From contig NC_092333.1 of assembly GCF_046630445.1 (NCBI RefSeq), positions 98,781,001 to 98,845,000 on the forward strand: a DNA stretch of 64,000 nt. The letters are read 5' to 3'. Each line of letters opens with the position of its first letter. Within the stretch, counting starts at the first letter, position 1. The position numbers and the translations under genes were made by a program. Below the pieces are notes generated by a model, which was given only the letters and a program-made list of their open reading frames with translations, made no database searches and had not been told where the DNA came from. Positions 35,749 through 48,510 of this stretch are shown piece after piece. Source of the stretch: Rutidosis leptorrhynchoides (taxonomy: Eukaryota; Streptophyta; Magnoliopsida; Asterales; Asteraceae).

Positions 35749-36669
35749 TTAAGCATGGGACGACGTACTACATACCGCAAGGTGGTTTTTTAAGGTGAAC
35801 CACTGAATTGTGCGAACCACTGAATTGTGCTCTCGTTGCCTTTCTTCTTGGTAGATATGATCGTGAAGAGAATTGATAAAGTCTTGAATGCGTTCTTCTA
35901 GGATTTCAACATCATTGTCTTCTCTTCGGAGATAGAGGTTGTGTTCTTCTCGGATAGCCATAATTCGTTCTGTTAAGCGTAGCGAAAAATCAATGGTTGA
36001 TTTACGGATGGCTTCGAGAATATCTTCAAATTCATCGGTATCATTGATGAAGGTTATCATGTCTGCGTGTGTAGATATAACCAGAATCCGATCTGAAGAA
36101 GATTCCGGTTCCCCTTGATCTGGTTCGGTTGGAGAGTGTGAGTTATTCAGAATGTCTTCACGTTGCTTTACCTCGTCATCATCGGTGTATTGTTCTTCTG
36201 AGAATGCGTCTGATGAACGGGTTTCTTAAGTATTCTGATTCTCTAGTTTGATACTTGCAGGATCAATTTCTATATCCTTAACCTCAGCCTTGACGGTCCT
36301 CTTCTTGAAGCGAACAATTAAACTGTGATCTTTCGTCTCAAGCCTCATTATTTCTTCATGACGCTCAATGCTTGGAGCGGGTATTGTTGCAGTTTCTTTT
36401 ACGTCTTCCATTTCCTCTTCCTCTTCAGATTCCTCCTCTTCCTCTATTTCTTCGCTGAGATCCTCTTCTTCCATTTCTGGGTCGTCTACAGGCTGTGATT
36501 CGACACCCATCTCGATATCATCGGCTGGTGGTGAAGACTCGTCATCGGAAGTGATCCGTCTGGTGGAAATAGCAAACATCTCTGCCTGTCCAGAAAGATC
36601 GGTTGGTCGGTCAATTTTGAAGGTAACGCTCTCCCCATGTGATCGTAAGATCAAGGATTGATTGTACAC
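35749..36669 (-). pseudogene. Acidic and helical frame behind the Athila-like protease, one TAA
   Basis: One frame runs from 36669 down to 35749, broken only by TAA at 36226-36228. The first half has SLILRSHGESVTFKIDRP, the usual bridge after Athila protease, then a Glu-rich run (EEIEEEEESEEEEEMEDV). The second half, ETRSSDAFSEEQYTDDDEVK followed by helical, charged sequence (ILEAIRKSTIDFSLRLTERI, DVEILEERIQDFINSLHDHI), is not recognised. Reverse transcriptase would be expected here in an autonomous Athila, so the element is either deleted or a non-autonomous derivative. Confidence 0.65.
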
Positions 36670-38719
36670 ATCAATGAAGTCTTAGCCGTATTCATGAAAG
36701 GTCTTCCTAACATTACTGGTGTGTGTAGGTCTTCCTTAATATCCATTACTACGAAATCTGTAGGGTACAAGAATTTGTCGACTTTCACCAAGACGTTCTC
36801 AATTATGCCCTTAGGATATCGAATTGTATGATCGGCAAGTTGGATTGTCATTTTAGTTGGTGACAAGTCTCCTAACTCTAATCTCTTGTAGAGAGAGTAG
36901 GGGATTAGGTTGATACTTGCTCCTAAATCTACTAACGTATGAATGGTTCCAGATTGGTAGATTGAACACGGGAAAACGAATCGGCCCGTATCTCCTAGCT
37001 TCGGTGATAGAGAGTTTCTGAGTAATTCAGAACATTCTTCACTCAGTGGAATTTTGTTAGAGTCTGGTATCCTCTCCTTTGTAGAGAGAAGCCTTCGAAT
37101 GTATCTCTTCTAGTTGGGAACTTTGGACATAGTGTCTAGGAATCTTCCATCAAGTTTAAAGGAATCAAGCTTGAATGGTTCTTCTTTTAGCCTTCCAGGA
37201 TAGAGGGTACACGAACTGGAGTTTTCGGGGTTAGCTTCTGCGTATATGTTGATTTGTTCTTGAGCCTGGCTGACCTTCTTCGTGGTTCTTCCTCTGGGAT
37301 TATGGAATCCATTTGTTTTGCTTCTTCTATGTGGGGATTTTGGATAGTATTACTTGGAAATCTTCCCTGCGGTCGGGTTTCAAGGCGTTGTGATAACTGT
37401 CCGAGCTGTGTTTCCAGAATTTTGAGTAGAGCCAATTGGTTTCTCATTAGTATCTCCGTCTGATCTTTCCTGGCTGCAGTTCTCTGATTTAGCTGTTGTT
37501 GTCCTTGAATGAACTGAGTCAAGTGATCATCAGCTCCGAGAGTGGGGTTAGTTGCTTTTGTAATCTGGGTGGTAGAAGAATTTTCCTCAGCTGGGGTACC
37601 AGTGAGTGGAAGTGGTTGATTGTAGGTCAATTGAGATTGTTGGGCTTTATAAGGTGGATAGCGATAGCGAAAAGGTTGATTGCTTTGCTGAAATTGATTA
37701 ACCCTAGGTTGTTGATTGAATCCGGGATTTGGTGGATGAGATGGGTATTGGACGTAACAGACTGAACCGTCAAGGTTTTCGTACTCAACTTGATATTCTT
37801 CAGTGGGTTGCGGGTTAGTACAATTAACACAAGCGTGAGCTTGGTGGACCTGCTGCGGCTGCATCTTCAATTCTCCGAGTTGTTTAGCGAGAGATTCCAT
37901 CTTATCCGTGAGGGATTTGATGGCCTCCGTTTGATTGTTGAGTGTAGAGAGTGGGGCAGATGAAGTTGTTTCACCACTGTTCCAGTCATGATGATGCATT
38001 GTCATGTTCTAGAGCAACTCTCATGCTTCGTCTGCGGTTTGGTTCATCAGATTCCCTTAACTTGCTGCATCGATCTTCTTTCTATGATTTACCGTAAGAC
38101 CATTGTAGAAGGTACAGATGTAGGCTGACCGTTCTCGCTGGTGATTAGGGCATTTCTTCAGCAGGGTTTTGAATCGCTCCCATGCAATGTAAAGAGATTC
38201 ATCATAACTTTGTTTGAAGTTAATGATGTCATTCTTTAGCTTGGTTTGTTTAGAAGGAGAGAAATATTTGGTTAGGAATTTTGTAGCCATCTCCGTCCAT
38301 GACGTGATGGAATCTTTTTCCAGTCCTTCGAACCAGGTTTGAGCATGATGAGTGAGAGAATAGGGAAACAACTATAGCCGGACTATATCTTGTCCTATCC
38401 CTGGCTGTTTGTAGGAGTTCGCAAGAGATATGAATTTATCAAGGTGAGAATTAGGATCGTCATTCAGTAATCCATGAAACTGACAGCTATTCTGAATGAG
38501 CTGGATGATGTGATGTTTTAACTCGAACGAGTGTCCTTGAATCTCTGGAAATCTGATCAGTCCTCCTCGACCTTCAATCGAGGGTTTGGTATTTTCTGCT
38601 AAAGTAACGCGTAGCGCCATTTGATTTCTGATTCGTGCTTCTTTGCGTGCTTTAGAGATTATTGCGTCTGGATCAGGTATGAATAACAACGGCCCTGGTC
38701 TAGATTGGGTTTGGGTCAT
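36651..38719 (-). pseudogene. gag-pro: Athila-like gag-protease, multiply disrupted
   Basis: Starts at 38719 (MTQTQSRPGPLLFIPDPDAI). The gag region includes RFPEIQGHSFELKHHIIQLI, then TWFEGLEKDSITSW, FSPSKQTKL and CTFYNGLTVNHRKKID, all typical of Athila-type Ty3 gag. A Gln/Asn/Pro-rich linker, a basic patch (EEPRRRSARLKNKS, about 37260) and a protease with LVDLGASINLIPYSLYKRL follow, ending in VMLGRPFMNTAKTSL. Stops lie at 38372-38374 (TAG, in frame), near 38057 (TAA) and twice between 38057 and 38005. Frameshifts lie near 37190 and 36655. It is clearly dead. Confidence 0.85.
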
Positions 38720-39150
38720 ACACTGGGCATGCCTTTTTGTTTTTTATTTTTAGCAAATAAACCAAATTTCTAAAGTAATCTAAGGTAAGCTAAACTAGTC
38801 TAAGGTAGTCTAATTCTAAGGTAATCTAATTTAATCTAATTTAATCTAAGCTAGTCTAAAGTAATCTAATTTAAGGTAATCTAATTTTAATTAACTAACT
38901 ATCCTTATGGTTGAATATGTTTTCGGTTCTGGCTACTGATTCCCTGGTATTTCGGTAACAGAGCTCCGCATGAACTATTCAACAAACCAAGTGGCCAGGC
39001 CGACTACGGAGAGGCAGGATCCTTTTGGTCCCAATATAATTGGCGACTGTTCGGAAAATCCAACAACCAAGTCCGTGTATAATTGTCTTTCTTAGATACC
39101 ACTAAATGCTTGTGAATAAGTTTGATAGAGAGCTGTATTGCCTGATACCA

Positions 39151-39170
39151 GTTCCCCGGCAGCGGCGCCA
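39151..39170 (-). other. Primer binding site (tRNA-Asp type), Athila-like element
   Basis: Read on the minus strand: TGGCGCCGCTGCCGGGGAAC, the classic Athila primer site. It lies 18 bases from the LTR end I propose, a wider gap than usual, so the LTR edge may be a few bases off. Confidence 0.85.
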
Positions 39171-39188
39171 AAAACTAATACTCCCCCG

Positions 39189-41019
39189 TGATATGGCCGA
39201 AACGGACGGTTTTTATTCTTGCGGTGTCGTCGGGCCGCAGCGCGCCAGGATCAGCCACCCAGTGGGAAGGTACTGTTTTAAATTTATATTTAGCGGAACC
39301 TAAATCGTACTACTCCTTAGTATGAGTAAGGGAAGTATGACCTAGAGTCGTATTTTTGAGATATCAGTAGAATCGAACCTATATTTAAGCCTAAGATAGT
39401 TAGGAAGGAGTAGTGGTTACTTAATTTTCGGATTTTCTAATTTATAAGACAAATAAAGTAAATGCGATAAAATTCGTAATTCAGATAAGGTTAAAGTGAG
39501 TGCATACTATGACTTCATCAGTTATTCTGTCGAGATTATGGAATGCTGGCTCATGAATAGGCAGGGGCCTTGTATTCATTACACTGGTCCTAAACGCCCC
39601 TGTCATAAGACATGTCACTGGGTACTGAGTTAGGCTTGAAGATTCTGAATAGACAACAATGTCCCTTACCCCAGACGCCTGTGCAGTCTGACTACAGGCT
39701 TACACGTTCAGACGGCTCATCCAATTGAGCGACTCGGTTGGGTGACGTATTAACATTCCACAATGGTCTAAACTTTCTTAAGTATAATAGAATACATGGT
39801 TTACCATATCCGAGAGACGTGATGTGTTTCAATGCTTTCGTTAATGATTGGTTTTAAAAGATAGTTAGGCCCTTAAAAAGAGTTCAACCATAAAGAACAC
39901 CATGGCCAAGTCAAACTGACTTCCATGAACACGTTCGGTTATCCTAACGGTCCAATCCTTTATGTGTCTAAATAAACAGTTCCTTAATTAACTAAGAATC
40001 CCTCAAGCGGGGTGCAATGCTTGAGACCGCGTTATGGTGCAGTGTACTAATCAACACTAACCGGGTTCCATGGCCTTACTTAGCAGAGGTACAGCTTACA
40101 ACAACCACTATGCTTCAGCATGCACGTATGAAGTTTATATGCTTGGTGACTACACTAGCATGGTCTGGGACCGACAATGTACTAAGGGTCTAGTCAGATG
40201 TTTCACTATGAAAGAGTCCTCAGTCGGAATCCAAAGCTTGATAGACTTACTACAACCGGTGTGCCTCAGTCGATCTTACGTTGTATCCGATAGACTTCTC
40301 TTACCAAGGGGTGACACAGATAGTGTACTCTGAATCGGGGTTCACGACTTCCCAATAACAGAGCCAATAACTACGTTCTATTAGTTGGAAAAGCGATTGA
40401 GTTTAAAGCATAATTGGAAAGCATTTCAACAGCATACACAGACCATAATATTATTTTGGCATTATAACTGCTTACATCATAACATACACTAAAGATAACT
40501 ACTCGCTAATCATGGCAACAATATCACATAACATAATGATAGAAGACATTATATAAAGATAAGGGATAGAAGTACCAGTAGATTAAACGAGTTCCGAATA
40601 CAAAAGTGACAACTTCAAGACTCTAGACCGCTCCTAATACAATCTTCGGCGTTCTTCTCCGGTTACTAGGTTTCCCGCACGGAGTCGAAGGCCTTGAGAG
40701 TATGACAAATATTGTACAAGTGAGAGAAAGAAGTGAATTGAAGTGTGTGTTGGAATGAATGACAAAGACCCTTTAAATAAACAAGATTTTTGCCTGCAAA
40801 CGGCTGGCAGGCCGTTTGGCAAGCTGTATGGCAGGCCGTTTGCTGGCCTGACTTTCTTCGTTTTAGCTCCGATTCTCTTGATTCTTTTTGCACCGTCTTT
40901 GTAATTACTTGTTCTTCAATTCTAACCGACGAAGTGGGTATTTTGCCGACAAAGTTTGAATCTTTCTTGTTTTTGGGCCTTAATACCGGGGTGAAAACGT
41001 GACTTTTTAGCCGATATCA
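39189..41019 (-). repeat. LTR of the Athila-like element (1,831 bases)
   Basis: Plus-strand ends are TGATATGGCC and GCCGATATCA, a TG...CA pair with short inverted ends. It starts next to the primer site and ends where LINE-like sequence begins. It contains a pair of GC-rich motifs (GGCAGGCCGTTTG, twice, 40807-40842). No second LTR in the window allows a check. Confidence 0.7.
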
Positions 41020-41094
41020 GTTCTAAATTTAAAGGCGGTGAGATGATCAAATCTCTTACTACTATTATGAGACCGATTGCAAAAAAATTCATGA

Positions 41095-41686
41095 AAGACT
41101 CACTTAGGTGGAGATTATAGGGATGCCTTTATGCGCATGGAAGTCTGAGTTCTTTCAAGAAAGTGGCATCTACTACTGGAAAATTTGTTTTTTCGATAAC
41201 ATAAACTTGAGTCCATTGAGTTTAGGAAGAGTTTGTGTGGCTACTAAAAGTAAAGGAATAATTGTGGAGTAGGTGGATGTGGTCATTCATGGGGTTCATT
41301 ATGATGTTAATGTCAATGAGGTGGGTTCATGGAATGTCAATTTAGAAGATGATAATGATTCGAATGTTGAAACAACCAAGTCAGAAGAATTGGACATAGG
41401 AGTTAATATAGATGATGTGAAATTCAACTTGGAAGAAAAAGAGGATACTCATGATGTTAAACAAAATAAGACAATGGAGGAGAATAACAGTGTCAATCAG
41501 GAACAAGAAAAGGATGGTGATAGCTCTCTTCAATCCAATAGTAAATGTGGTTTTTCTAAAGTTTTTTCAAAGGATATAAATGATGATGTGAAGGCGAGTA
41601 AAGCAGCTGGATTTAACGAAGAGAGAATGAAAATGTTGCTTGAACAGCTCATCGATCAGATTGGTGTTTTAATGAGTCATCAATGA
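41095..41686 (+). pseudogene. LINE ORF1 fragment (C-terminal part)
   Basis: Plus-strand frame with EIIGMPLCAWKSE, FFDNINLSPLSLGRVCVATK and, after a TAG at 41270-41272, HGVHYDVNVNEVGSWNVNLE. This resembles the region behind the DUF4283-type RNA-binding domain in plant L1-type LINE ORF1 proteins. A hydrophilic, Glu/Asp/Asn-rich tail follows and ends at TGA 41684-41686. That stop overlaps the start of ORF2. The N-terminus is missing, probably through the Athila-like insertion on the left. Confidence 0.75.
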
Positions 41687-41964
41687 AGCTCTTATCCATT
41701 AACATACGGGGTTGGAAGTCGAGGCAAAAAATAAAATGGATTAAAGAGATGTGTTTTTTCTAATAATATCAATTTTTTGGGGGTTCAAGAAACAAAGATG
41801 CACCGACTTAAAATATTCAGGATTTAATCGATGTGGGGCAATTTCACTTTAGATTACGCGTCTTCGTTATCTAGAGGCTTATCAGGAGGGATCATTTCCT
41901 TATGGGACCCAAATTATTTTGTTAAAGAAGAAATTTGGTGGGACACAAATTTTGTTATCGTTAA
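41683..41964 (+). pseudogene. LINE ORF2, N-terminal endonuclease piece
   Basis: ATG 41683 overlaps the ORF1 stop as ATGA. The frame opens MKLLSINIRGW, the first motif of APE-type LINE endonucleases, and continues (with stops and frameshifts) through NFLGVQETKMHR (the QETK motif) and SRGLSGGIISLWDPNYF. It breaks at GTTAA (41960-41964), where solo LTR G begins, and resumes at 58285. Confidence 0.85.
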
Positions 41965-42465
41965 TGAAATGACCTATTCATATACATTATAAACGATTCA
42001 CAATAGTTGATTACATCACGAGGTATTTGACCTCTATATGATACATTTTACAAACATTGCATTCGTTTTTAAAAGAAAACTTTCTTTACAACAAAAGTTG
42101 ACAGGCATGCATACCATTTCATAATATCCACTATCCAAATATAATTGACTTAATAATAATCTTGATGAACTTAATGACTCGAATGCAACGTCTTTCGAAA
42201 TATGCCATGAATGACTCCAAGTAAGATCTCTAAAATGAGCTAATGCACAGCGAAAGATTTCTTTAATACCTGAGAATAAACATGCTTTAAAGTGTCAACC
42301 AAAAGGTTGGTGAGTTCATAGGTTTATCGTAAACAATAAAATTCATCATTTTAATAGACCACCAAATTTAATATTCCCATTTCCCATAACCATTATGCAT
42401 AAAATTCATTCATATGGATTGAACACTAGGTAATCGACCTTAACAAATTGCATATAGAATATCCT

Positions 42466-42680
42466 CATCATTCCGGGACAACTTCGGACATGATAAATTC
42501 GCCATCATTCCGGGAAAACTTCGGACATGATAAATTCGCCATCATTCCGGGAAAACTTCGGACATGATAAATTCACCATCATTCCGAGAAAACTTCGGAC
42601 ATGATAAATTCGCCATCATTCCGGGAAAACTTCGGACATGATAAATTCGCCATCATTCCGGGAAAACTTCAGACATGATA
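42466..42680. repeat. 37-base minisatellite in LTR G
   Basis: Nearly six head-to-tail copies of a unit beginning CATCATTCCGGGAAAACTTC, with few differences between copies. LTRs C and F have a single, related copy (around 17625-17658 and 63650-63680, opposite strand), so the array grew within G. Confidence 0.93.
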
Positions 42681-43653
42681 AAAAGGGCACATTCGATTTC
42701 GATAATTCAACCATAGAATGTAGTTTCGATTACTTGTGTCTATTTTGTAAAACAGTTATAAAAGTATTTCATGTATTGGCAGTTCAAAATATATTTCAAA
42801 AGCATTTAACAAAATAGTTATAAAAACAGCGCATGTATTCTCAGTCCCAAAAATGTAAAGAGTAAAAGGGAATCAAATGAACTCACTTATTGTATTTTGT
42901 AGTAAAAATACATATGACACATTGAACAAGTGTAGGGTTGGCTTTGGATTCACGAATCTATATCATTTGTGTATATATTAAAACATATAACCGTAATCGA
43001 ACAAATATATATATTATTATTAGTGATATAATTTTTATATTAGTAACTTTTATATTTCATTATTTATATATATTAATTTTATATATATATAAAAATATAA
43101 ATTTTGTCATGTCATATGTATTAAATGTTTTATATATATATATATATATTTCATTTGTTTGTTAAAATAGTAATTATAATAATACTAGAATGATATTAGT
43201 AGTGATTATAATGATAATAATGATAATAATGATAATACTAGTATTAATAATAATGATAATAATATTAATGATTCTCATAATAATAATATTAATGATAGTT
43301 TTATTAATAAATCTTATAATAATGATAATAACAGTTTTTTTTTAAATGAAAAGTTTAGTAATATTAATTATAAGTAGGTTAATAATGTTAATGTTTAAAA
43401 ATGATACTAATACTAATATTAATTAAGAATAAAGATAACATTAATAAGCATAATCATAATAATAATAATACCTAAATGATAAGATTAATAATAATTTTTA
43501 ATAATACTTAAAAAAATATACTAATGATAATAACATCTTCAATACTTATAAACATAAATATGACATTAGTAATAATAATTATAATTTTAACACTCATAAT
43601 AATAATAATAATAATAATCATAATCATAACAATAATTAATAATACACATAATA

Positions 43654-43794
<141 letters not shown>

Positions 43795-43844
43795 GTAATT
43801 GTGTATACCCTTAAAGCTTTATCTAAAAAGAATGCTCCAGTCGA

Positions 43845-43890
43845 GACTCGAACCCGAGACCTCTCGGTTAAGCCAAAGAACACCAAACCA
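43845..43890 (-). promoter_or_regulatory. tRNA-like A and B boxes in LTR G
   Basis: On the minus strand, TGGTTTGGTG (43881-43890) is followed by GGGTTCGAGTC (43845-43855) inside a GAGAGGTCTCGGGTTCGAG context, then the microsatellite. Order, spacing and orientation relative to the LTR are the same as in B and F. Confidence 0.5.
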
Positions 43891-44266
43891 GCTGATCTAT
43901 CTCGTATTTCTTTTTAATACGTAAATTTAATCTAATTAACCTAAACTTTTTAGTTTTCTTCTTATTCATAATCTATTATCATCATCCTCAAATCACCTTT
44001 TAATCGACATAATCATCTGCCCATCATTATCATGCCACGATCATCATATCATTATACCATCACCTATTCTCATCAATATCATTATCGAACTAATATCATT
44101 CGGTTTCATTTTAATCATCATCATTTTATATTATTGAACATCATCATGTTTTTATGTATCATCTCATCATCCTGATCATATCATACTCCTATCATAATCT
44201 AAACATCATCATCATAGCAATCATAATCAAAATCATCATCTATATGGAATTTCTTGTAATAAACTC

Positions 44267-44329
44267 GGCCCAAAATGAACTCGGCCCAACTGACAGTCCA
44301 AGTCTTTCGACCCAACAGTTCGTGGCCCA
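44267..44329 (-). promoter_or_regulatory. Cluster of TGGGCC (site II-like) motifs in LTR G
   Basis: Three GGCCCA hexamers (44267, 44283, 44324; TGGGCC on the minus strand) within 63 bases. In plants such clusters (site II elements) bind TCP factors in promoters of growth-related genes. LTR F has four in 81 bases at the equivalent place. Confidence 0.45.
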
Positions 44330-44459
44330 ATCTAGTAATTAAATAGATCCAGGTGGTATTTGATGGTCTGCTTCGATCCTTTTCCTGAGTTCAAGCAACT
44401 GAACCAAAAAAAAAAAAATTATAACGCTTGCATTCATCATCGTCTCATCATGGTTACCT

Positions 44460-46840
44460 TGTAGCGACCCGAAAAAATCATCATTGACGGCGCCGTCTAC
44501 TTAGGTCCCATTACATGGTCATAAGTCCTTAAAACAACGTTTGACCAAAAGTATGTCGCATTCATTTCAAAAGTAAAGTTTGTTTCAAAGTTTACAAGAA
44601 TTGTTCAACCAAAAGTTACGATACAAAGTTATAAGTACAGTGAAACCTATGTGACACAATTTTAAATAAAGCCAAAAGACGCTCCACGTATGCATGTATA
44701 GTCGACATCCAATGCAAGTATCAAAATAATGAGCGGAAGCATGTTTCACATATCGTTCAAAGACCTGAGAAAAACATATAAATCTGTCAACGAAGACGTT
44801 GGTGAAATCATAGGTTTAAGTAAATAAGTGAGTAAAAGTAAGTCGAACCACAAGATTTGCAACATTGATAAAGTAGTAGTACATTCTAAAAGTTAATATT
44901 CACGAGCACCCAATTATCAAGGCTTAATATTCTGTCCGTTGAACCCCATCATAATAGTGCTAGAACAACACTGTTTCTCAAAAATATATTTCATCCATAG
45001 ACGGTAGCGAACCGTCCGAGATGAGGGTTTGTCAAACCCATATGGCCATACAACATAAGTTCACGCCTACACTTACACCCTGCAAGTGTAACTAATGATA
45101 ATCGAATTGAGGATTTTGTTCTAAACTCGTATGTAGAATGTTTGTTTTCCTGTACTTGTGTTCACTTAGTTAAAAAGAAACGTTTATGTTTTCTCATCCC
45201 AAATATAATTTCAAAAGAGTAAAAGTGGGACTATGATCGCACCTTGAGTGAAAGAGTGTAGTAGTACTTCAACAAGTAAATGTGCAAAGAACAATGCTAG
45301 TCTTGACCTAAACAAATAGGTTGTATCAATAATGGTAAACACGGTTGGTCAAAGATGCTCAATTAGTCATATGGCTCGTTACGACTCGATTATGTAGCAT
45401 GTGAATCAATTTGTCAAGTTTCATGCAAGATACAAGTATACAAACAAGTTAGAATGGTTGCACAAACATTTGGTTAAGTTTGACTAAAAGTCAAATTTTG
45501 GTCAAAGTCAAAGTCAACAAAAAGTCAACACGTTCGGGTCGGGTCCCGAACTATTTTTCTAAGCTAGTTTTTCATATATAAGCATGTTAGAACAAGTTAC
45601 ATGTGAATCGGAGGTCCCTAGCATAGCAAACATTTTCGTGACAAAAACCACTTTGATCAGAATTCTGCCAGGCCATGTGCGCGCCGCGCACAGATAGGGG
45701 TGCACGCCGCGCACTCAGGTTTCCAGCTATTTTTCAGTTTTAAAATTTTATGCACGATCCAAACTCTTTTTCAACACAATTTATGAAGCAAAAATGGCAA
45801 GAATGCATATCATAGATCATTGGAAAGCTATTTTAACAAATGATTCAACTAACCACATGTCATTAAACAATCCCCATCATTTACAACAACCAAATTCACA
45901 TTGAATGACCATTTAATGTCTAACAATAATACTTCAAGTTCATAAATGCACATTCATGATTCAAGCAATCAATTCACATGTTTGATATGCCGTTTCGAAG
46001 GTAATTAAACGTGCAAAACAACTAAACACTTACAAACAACATTGTAAAGCAATTAATGCATCAAAAATTCATTTTTCTTCTATCAAACCCTAACTCAAAA
46101 TCTCAAATTTAGCAATTATGTTTATGAAGCTAATCCATGCCAACGTTCATACCAAATTGAAGCTAGTGATGCTAGTAACACATTTAAAACATGAACTTTA
46201 ACAATTTAACAACATTTAATCTTCCAAAATCAAAGATTAAGCAAACCCATTTTAAAGTGTTCAAACTAGTTACTCAAAACAACAAATCGAACAAACAAAA
46301 CATATATTCATGTTATACACGAGCCATAGACACTAATTAACACTTTTATAATTCAAAAACATCAAGAACACCAAATCTAGTGATTTTAGAAAGTTACCCA
46401 AATGAGATGAAATTGGTATCAAGTTGTAGAGGATGAAGAGAGGATTCCAAATATGTAATTTGTTTTGATGTTTGCTTCTTGATCCGGATTTAGATGATGA
46501 ATGAATGAATTTGGTAAATGTGTGTGTATTCTTGCTAGAGAGAAAGAGAGAGAGAGATGGAGATGATTGAATGGTGGTGATTGGGGTGGACTAGTTGACC
46601 TAGTCAACTAGTTTGCCCCGTGTCAACTTTAGTCCCTCGAGTTTAAAAGCGGGTATGTGATTTAACCGAACGAACATTTTAAATATGCGAGAGTAAACGG
46701 GAGTTGTTATAATTAAATAACGAAAATATTAAGAACGTTAGCTAACGAAGGATACGAATCTATATACGGAAGATATTATTTAAAATAAAAAGACGGACGT
46801 TAAAAATAATTTAACGGAAAAAAAATGCGGGATGTTACAT
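44460..46840 (-). repeat. 3' LTR of element D (2,381 bases)
   Basis: Plus-strand ends TGTAGCGACCCG and GGGATGTTACA. Matches 53781-56154. Contains a pair of GCGCGCCGCGCAC-type motifs (45677-45715). Confidence 0.95.
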
Positions 46841-46877
46841 TACCCACACCTTAAAAGAAATTTCGTCCCAAAATTTA
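46841..46877 (-). other. 3' hairpin and polypurine tract of element D
   Basis: Minus strand: AAATTTTG, loop GGA, CGAAATTT, then TTTTAAGGTGTGGGTAA next to the LTR. The hairpin is that of A, B and C with one arm mismatch (G to A at a CpG); the tract itself differs. Confidence 0.7.
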
Positions 46878-48115
46878 AGTAGGCGTAGTAGTCGTTGTTT
46901 CTTCCTCGAGATTTTGCATTTCTGAATTCTCGAATAGATGAGGATATTTCTTTTGCATTTGATCTTGTCTTTCCCAAGTAAACTCGGGTCCCCTTTTGGC
47001 GTTCCAACGGACCTTGACAATTGGAATTCGGCTTTTGATGTGATAGCGGAGTGGTATAAAATACTATTAAATTTTAGCAGAAAATACTATTAAATACGAT
47101 ACAATTTTACACAAGATATTTATTTATTTAGAGAACGGATATACTTAAACCTTGCTACAACACTTATAGGCAGTGTACCTAATCGTACAGTAGTGTAGTT
47201 TTTAGTAAGTCCGGTTCGTTCCACAGGGAATCTTTTTTAAACAAAGCTCAACGCTATATTAGTTTACTTTTATAAAAATACAAATATATATATATATAAG
47301 TAATATTATTATTATAAAGGGGGGTTTTTACCGTTTAATGACCGGTTTGTCGATTTTAAAACTTTAGTCGCAGTTAAAACCAAATGTAAAATATTAAAAA
47401 TAAATACAAGACTTAAATTAAAGCATGAAGTAAATAATGATAAATGAAATTGCGAATAATAAAAGTGCGATAAAATAAACTTGCGATAAATAAAAAGTAC
47501 GATAATTAAAAGTGCGATTAAATACAATAACAATAAAAATGCGATAATTAGAAGTGCAATTAAATATAAAATAAAGGAAATTAAATATGAAATAAAAGAA
47601 TTATGCTTATTTAAACTTCCGTAATCATGATGTTTGACGTGTTGATTTTAGTTTTATGCCCATGGGTTAAATGTCCTTTGTCCTGGATTATTTAATATGT
47701 CCGTCTGGTTTTTGTCCATAACAGTCCATCAGTCATAAATATAAAGTGCGAGTGTCCTCATCAAATTATTCTTATACCCGAAGTTAAATATTCCAACTAA
47801 TTGGGGACTTAAACTGTAACAAGATTTTAATATTTTGTTTAATAATTACACCAGGATGTCGACTGAGTGTAACCCAAGGTTTTAATATTTTGTTATCAAT
47901 TATACCAAGTGTCCTTGTACATAATTTCACCCCTGTTTTAATTATTCTAGTGGCTATTAATCCATTCCCGTGTCCGGTTAGATGAACGATTATTCGTACA
48001 TATAAATACCCCGCCCATCGTGTCCGATTGAGTGTATATGGTAATTTATAGGGACGCCCAATTGTAAATCTTTATATTAACATTAACAAACTATCATTTA
48101 GTTAAACAAATATAA

Positions 48116-48218
48116 AGCCCATTAATAGCCCATAGTCTAATTTCCACAAGTGTCGTTCTTTTGTCCAAACCCCAATTATGGTACAAAGCCCAATTACCCA
48201 ATTTTAGTAATTAGCCCA
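48116..48218 (-). promoter_or_regulatory. Cluster of TGGGCT (site II-like) motifs in LTR E
   Basis: AGCCCA at 48116, 48127, 48187 and 48213, that is TGGGCT on the minus strand, four times in 103 bases. Comparable clusters are in LTRs F and G, which belong to a different family. Confidence 0.4.
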
Positions 48219-48510
48219 ACATCATGATTACTTCGTTTTAAATAAGCATAATAATAACTTAGCTACGAGACATTAATGTAAAAAGGTTGAACATAACTTA
48301 CAATGATTAAAAATAGCGTAGCATTACACGGACAGAATTTCGACTTACACCCTTACAACATTCGCTAACATACCCTTATTATTATAATTAAAATTAAAAT
48401 TAAAATTAAAATATAAATATAAATTTTTACGTAGTATTATAAGAGAAGAAGAAAAAGATGATATTTTACGATCAGAATGCGCGAGCTTTATAGGGGGTTT
48501 TCTGAATTTG

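Larger units (their letters stand above)
35749..41019 (-). mobile_element. Decayed Athila-like LTR element, 5' part
   Basis: On the minus strand, from right to left: LTR (39189-41019), tRNA-Asp type primer site (39151-39170), leader, gag and protease with many stops, then an acidic reading frame. Reverse transcriptase, integrase and the second LTR are absent. The clade call rests on the primer site TGGCGCCGCTGCCGGGG, the gag style (FYNGLT..., gag followed by a Gln/Pro-rich linker) and the protease motif LVDLGASINLIP, all usual for Athila. The right end borders LINE ORF1 sequence, so the element probably inserted into that LINE; its left end was lost. Confidence 0.8.

Noticed and set aside
36368-36661. 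Plus-strand Ser-rich frame
   Set aside because: Antisense of the Glu-rich tract of the Athila-like element.
42466-42680. Regular short repeats resembling a CRISPR array
   Set aside because: The units are directly contiguous 37-mers without variable spacers, in plant nuclear DNA; it is a minisatellite.
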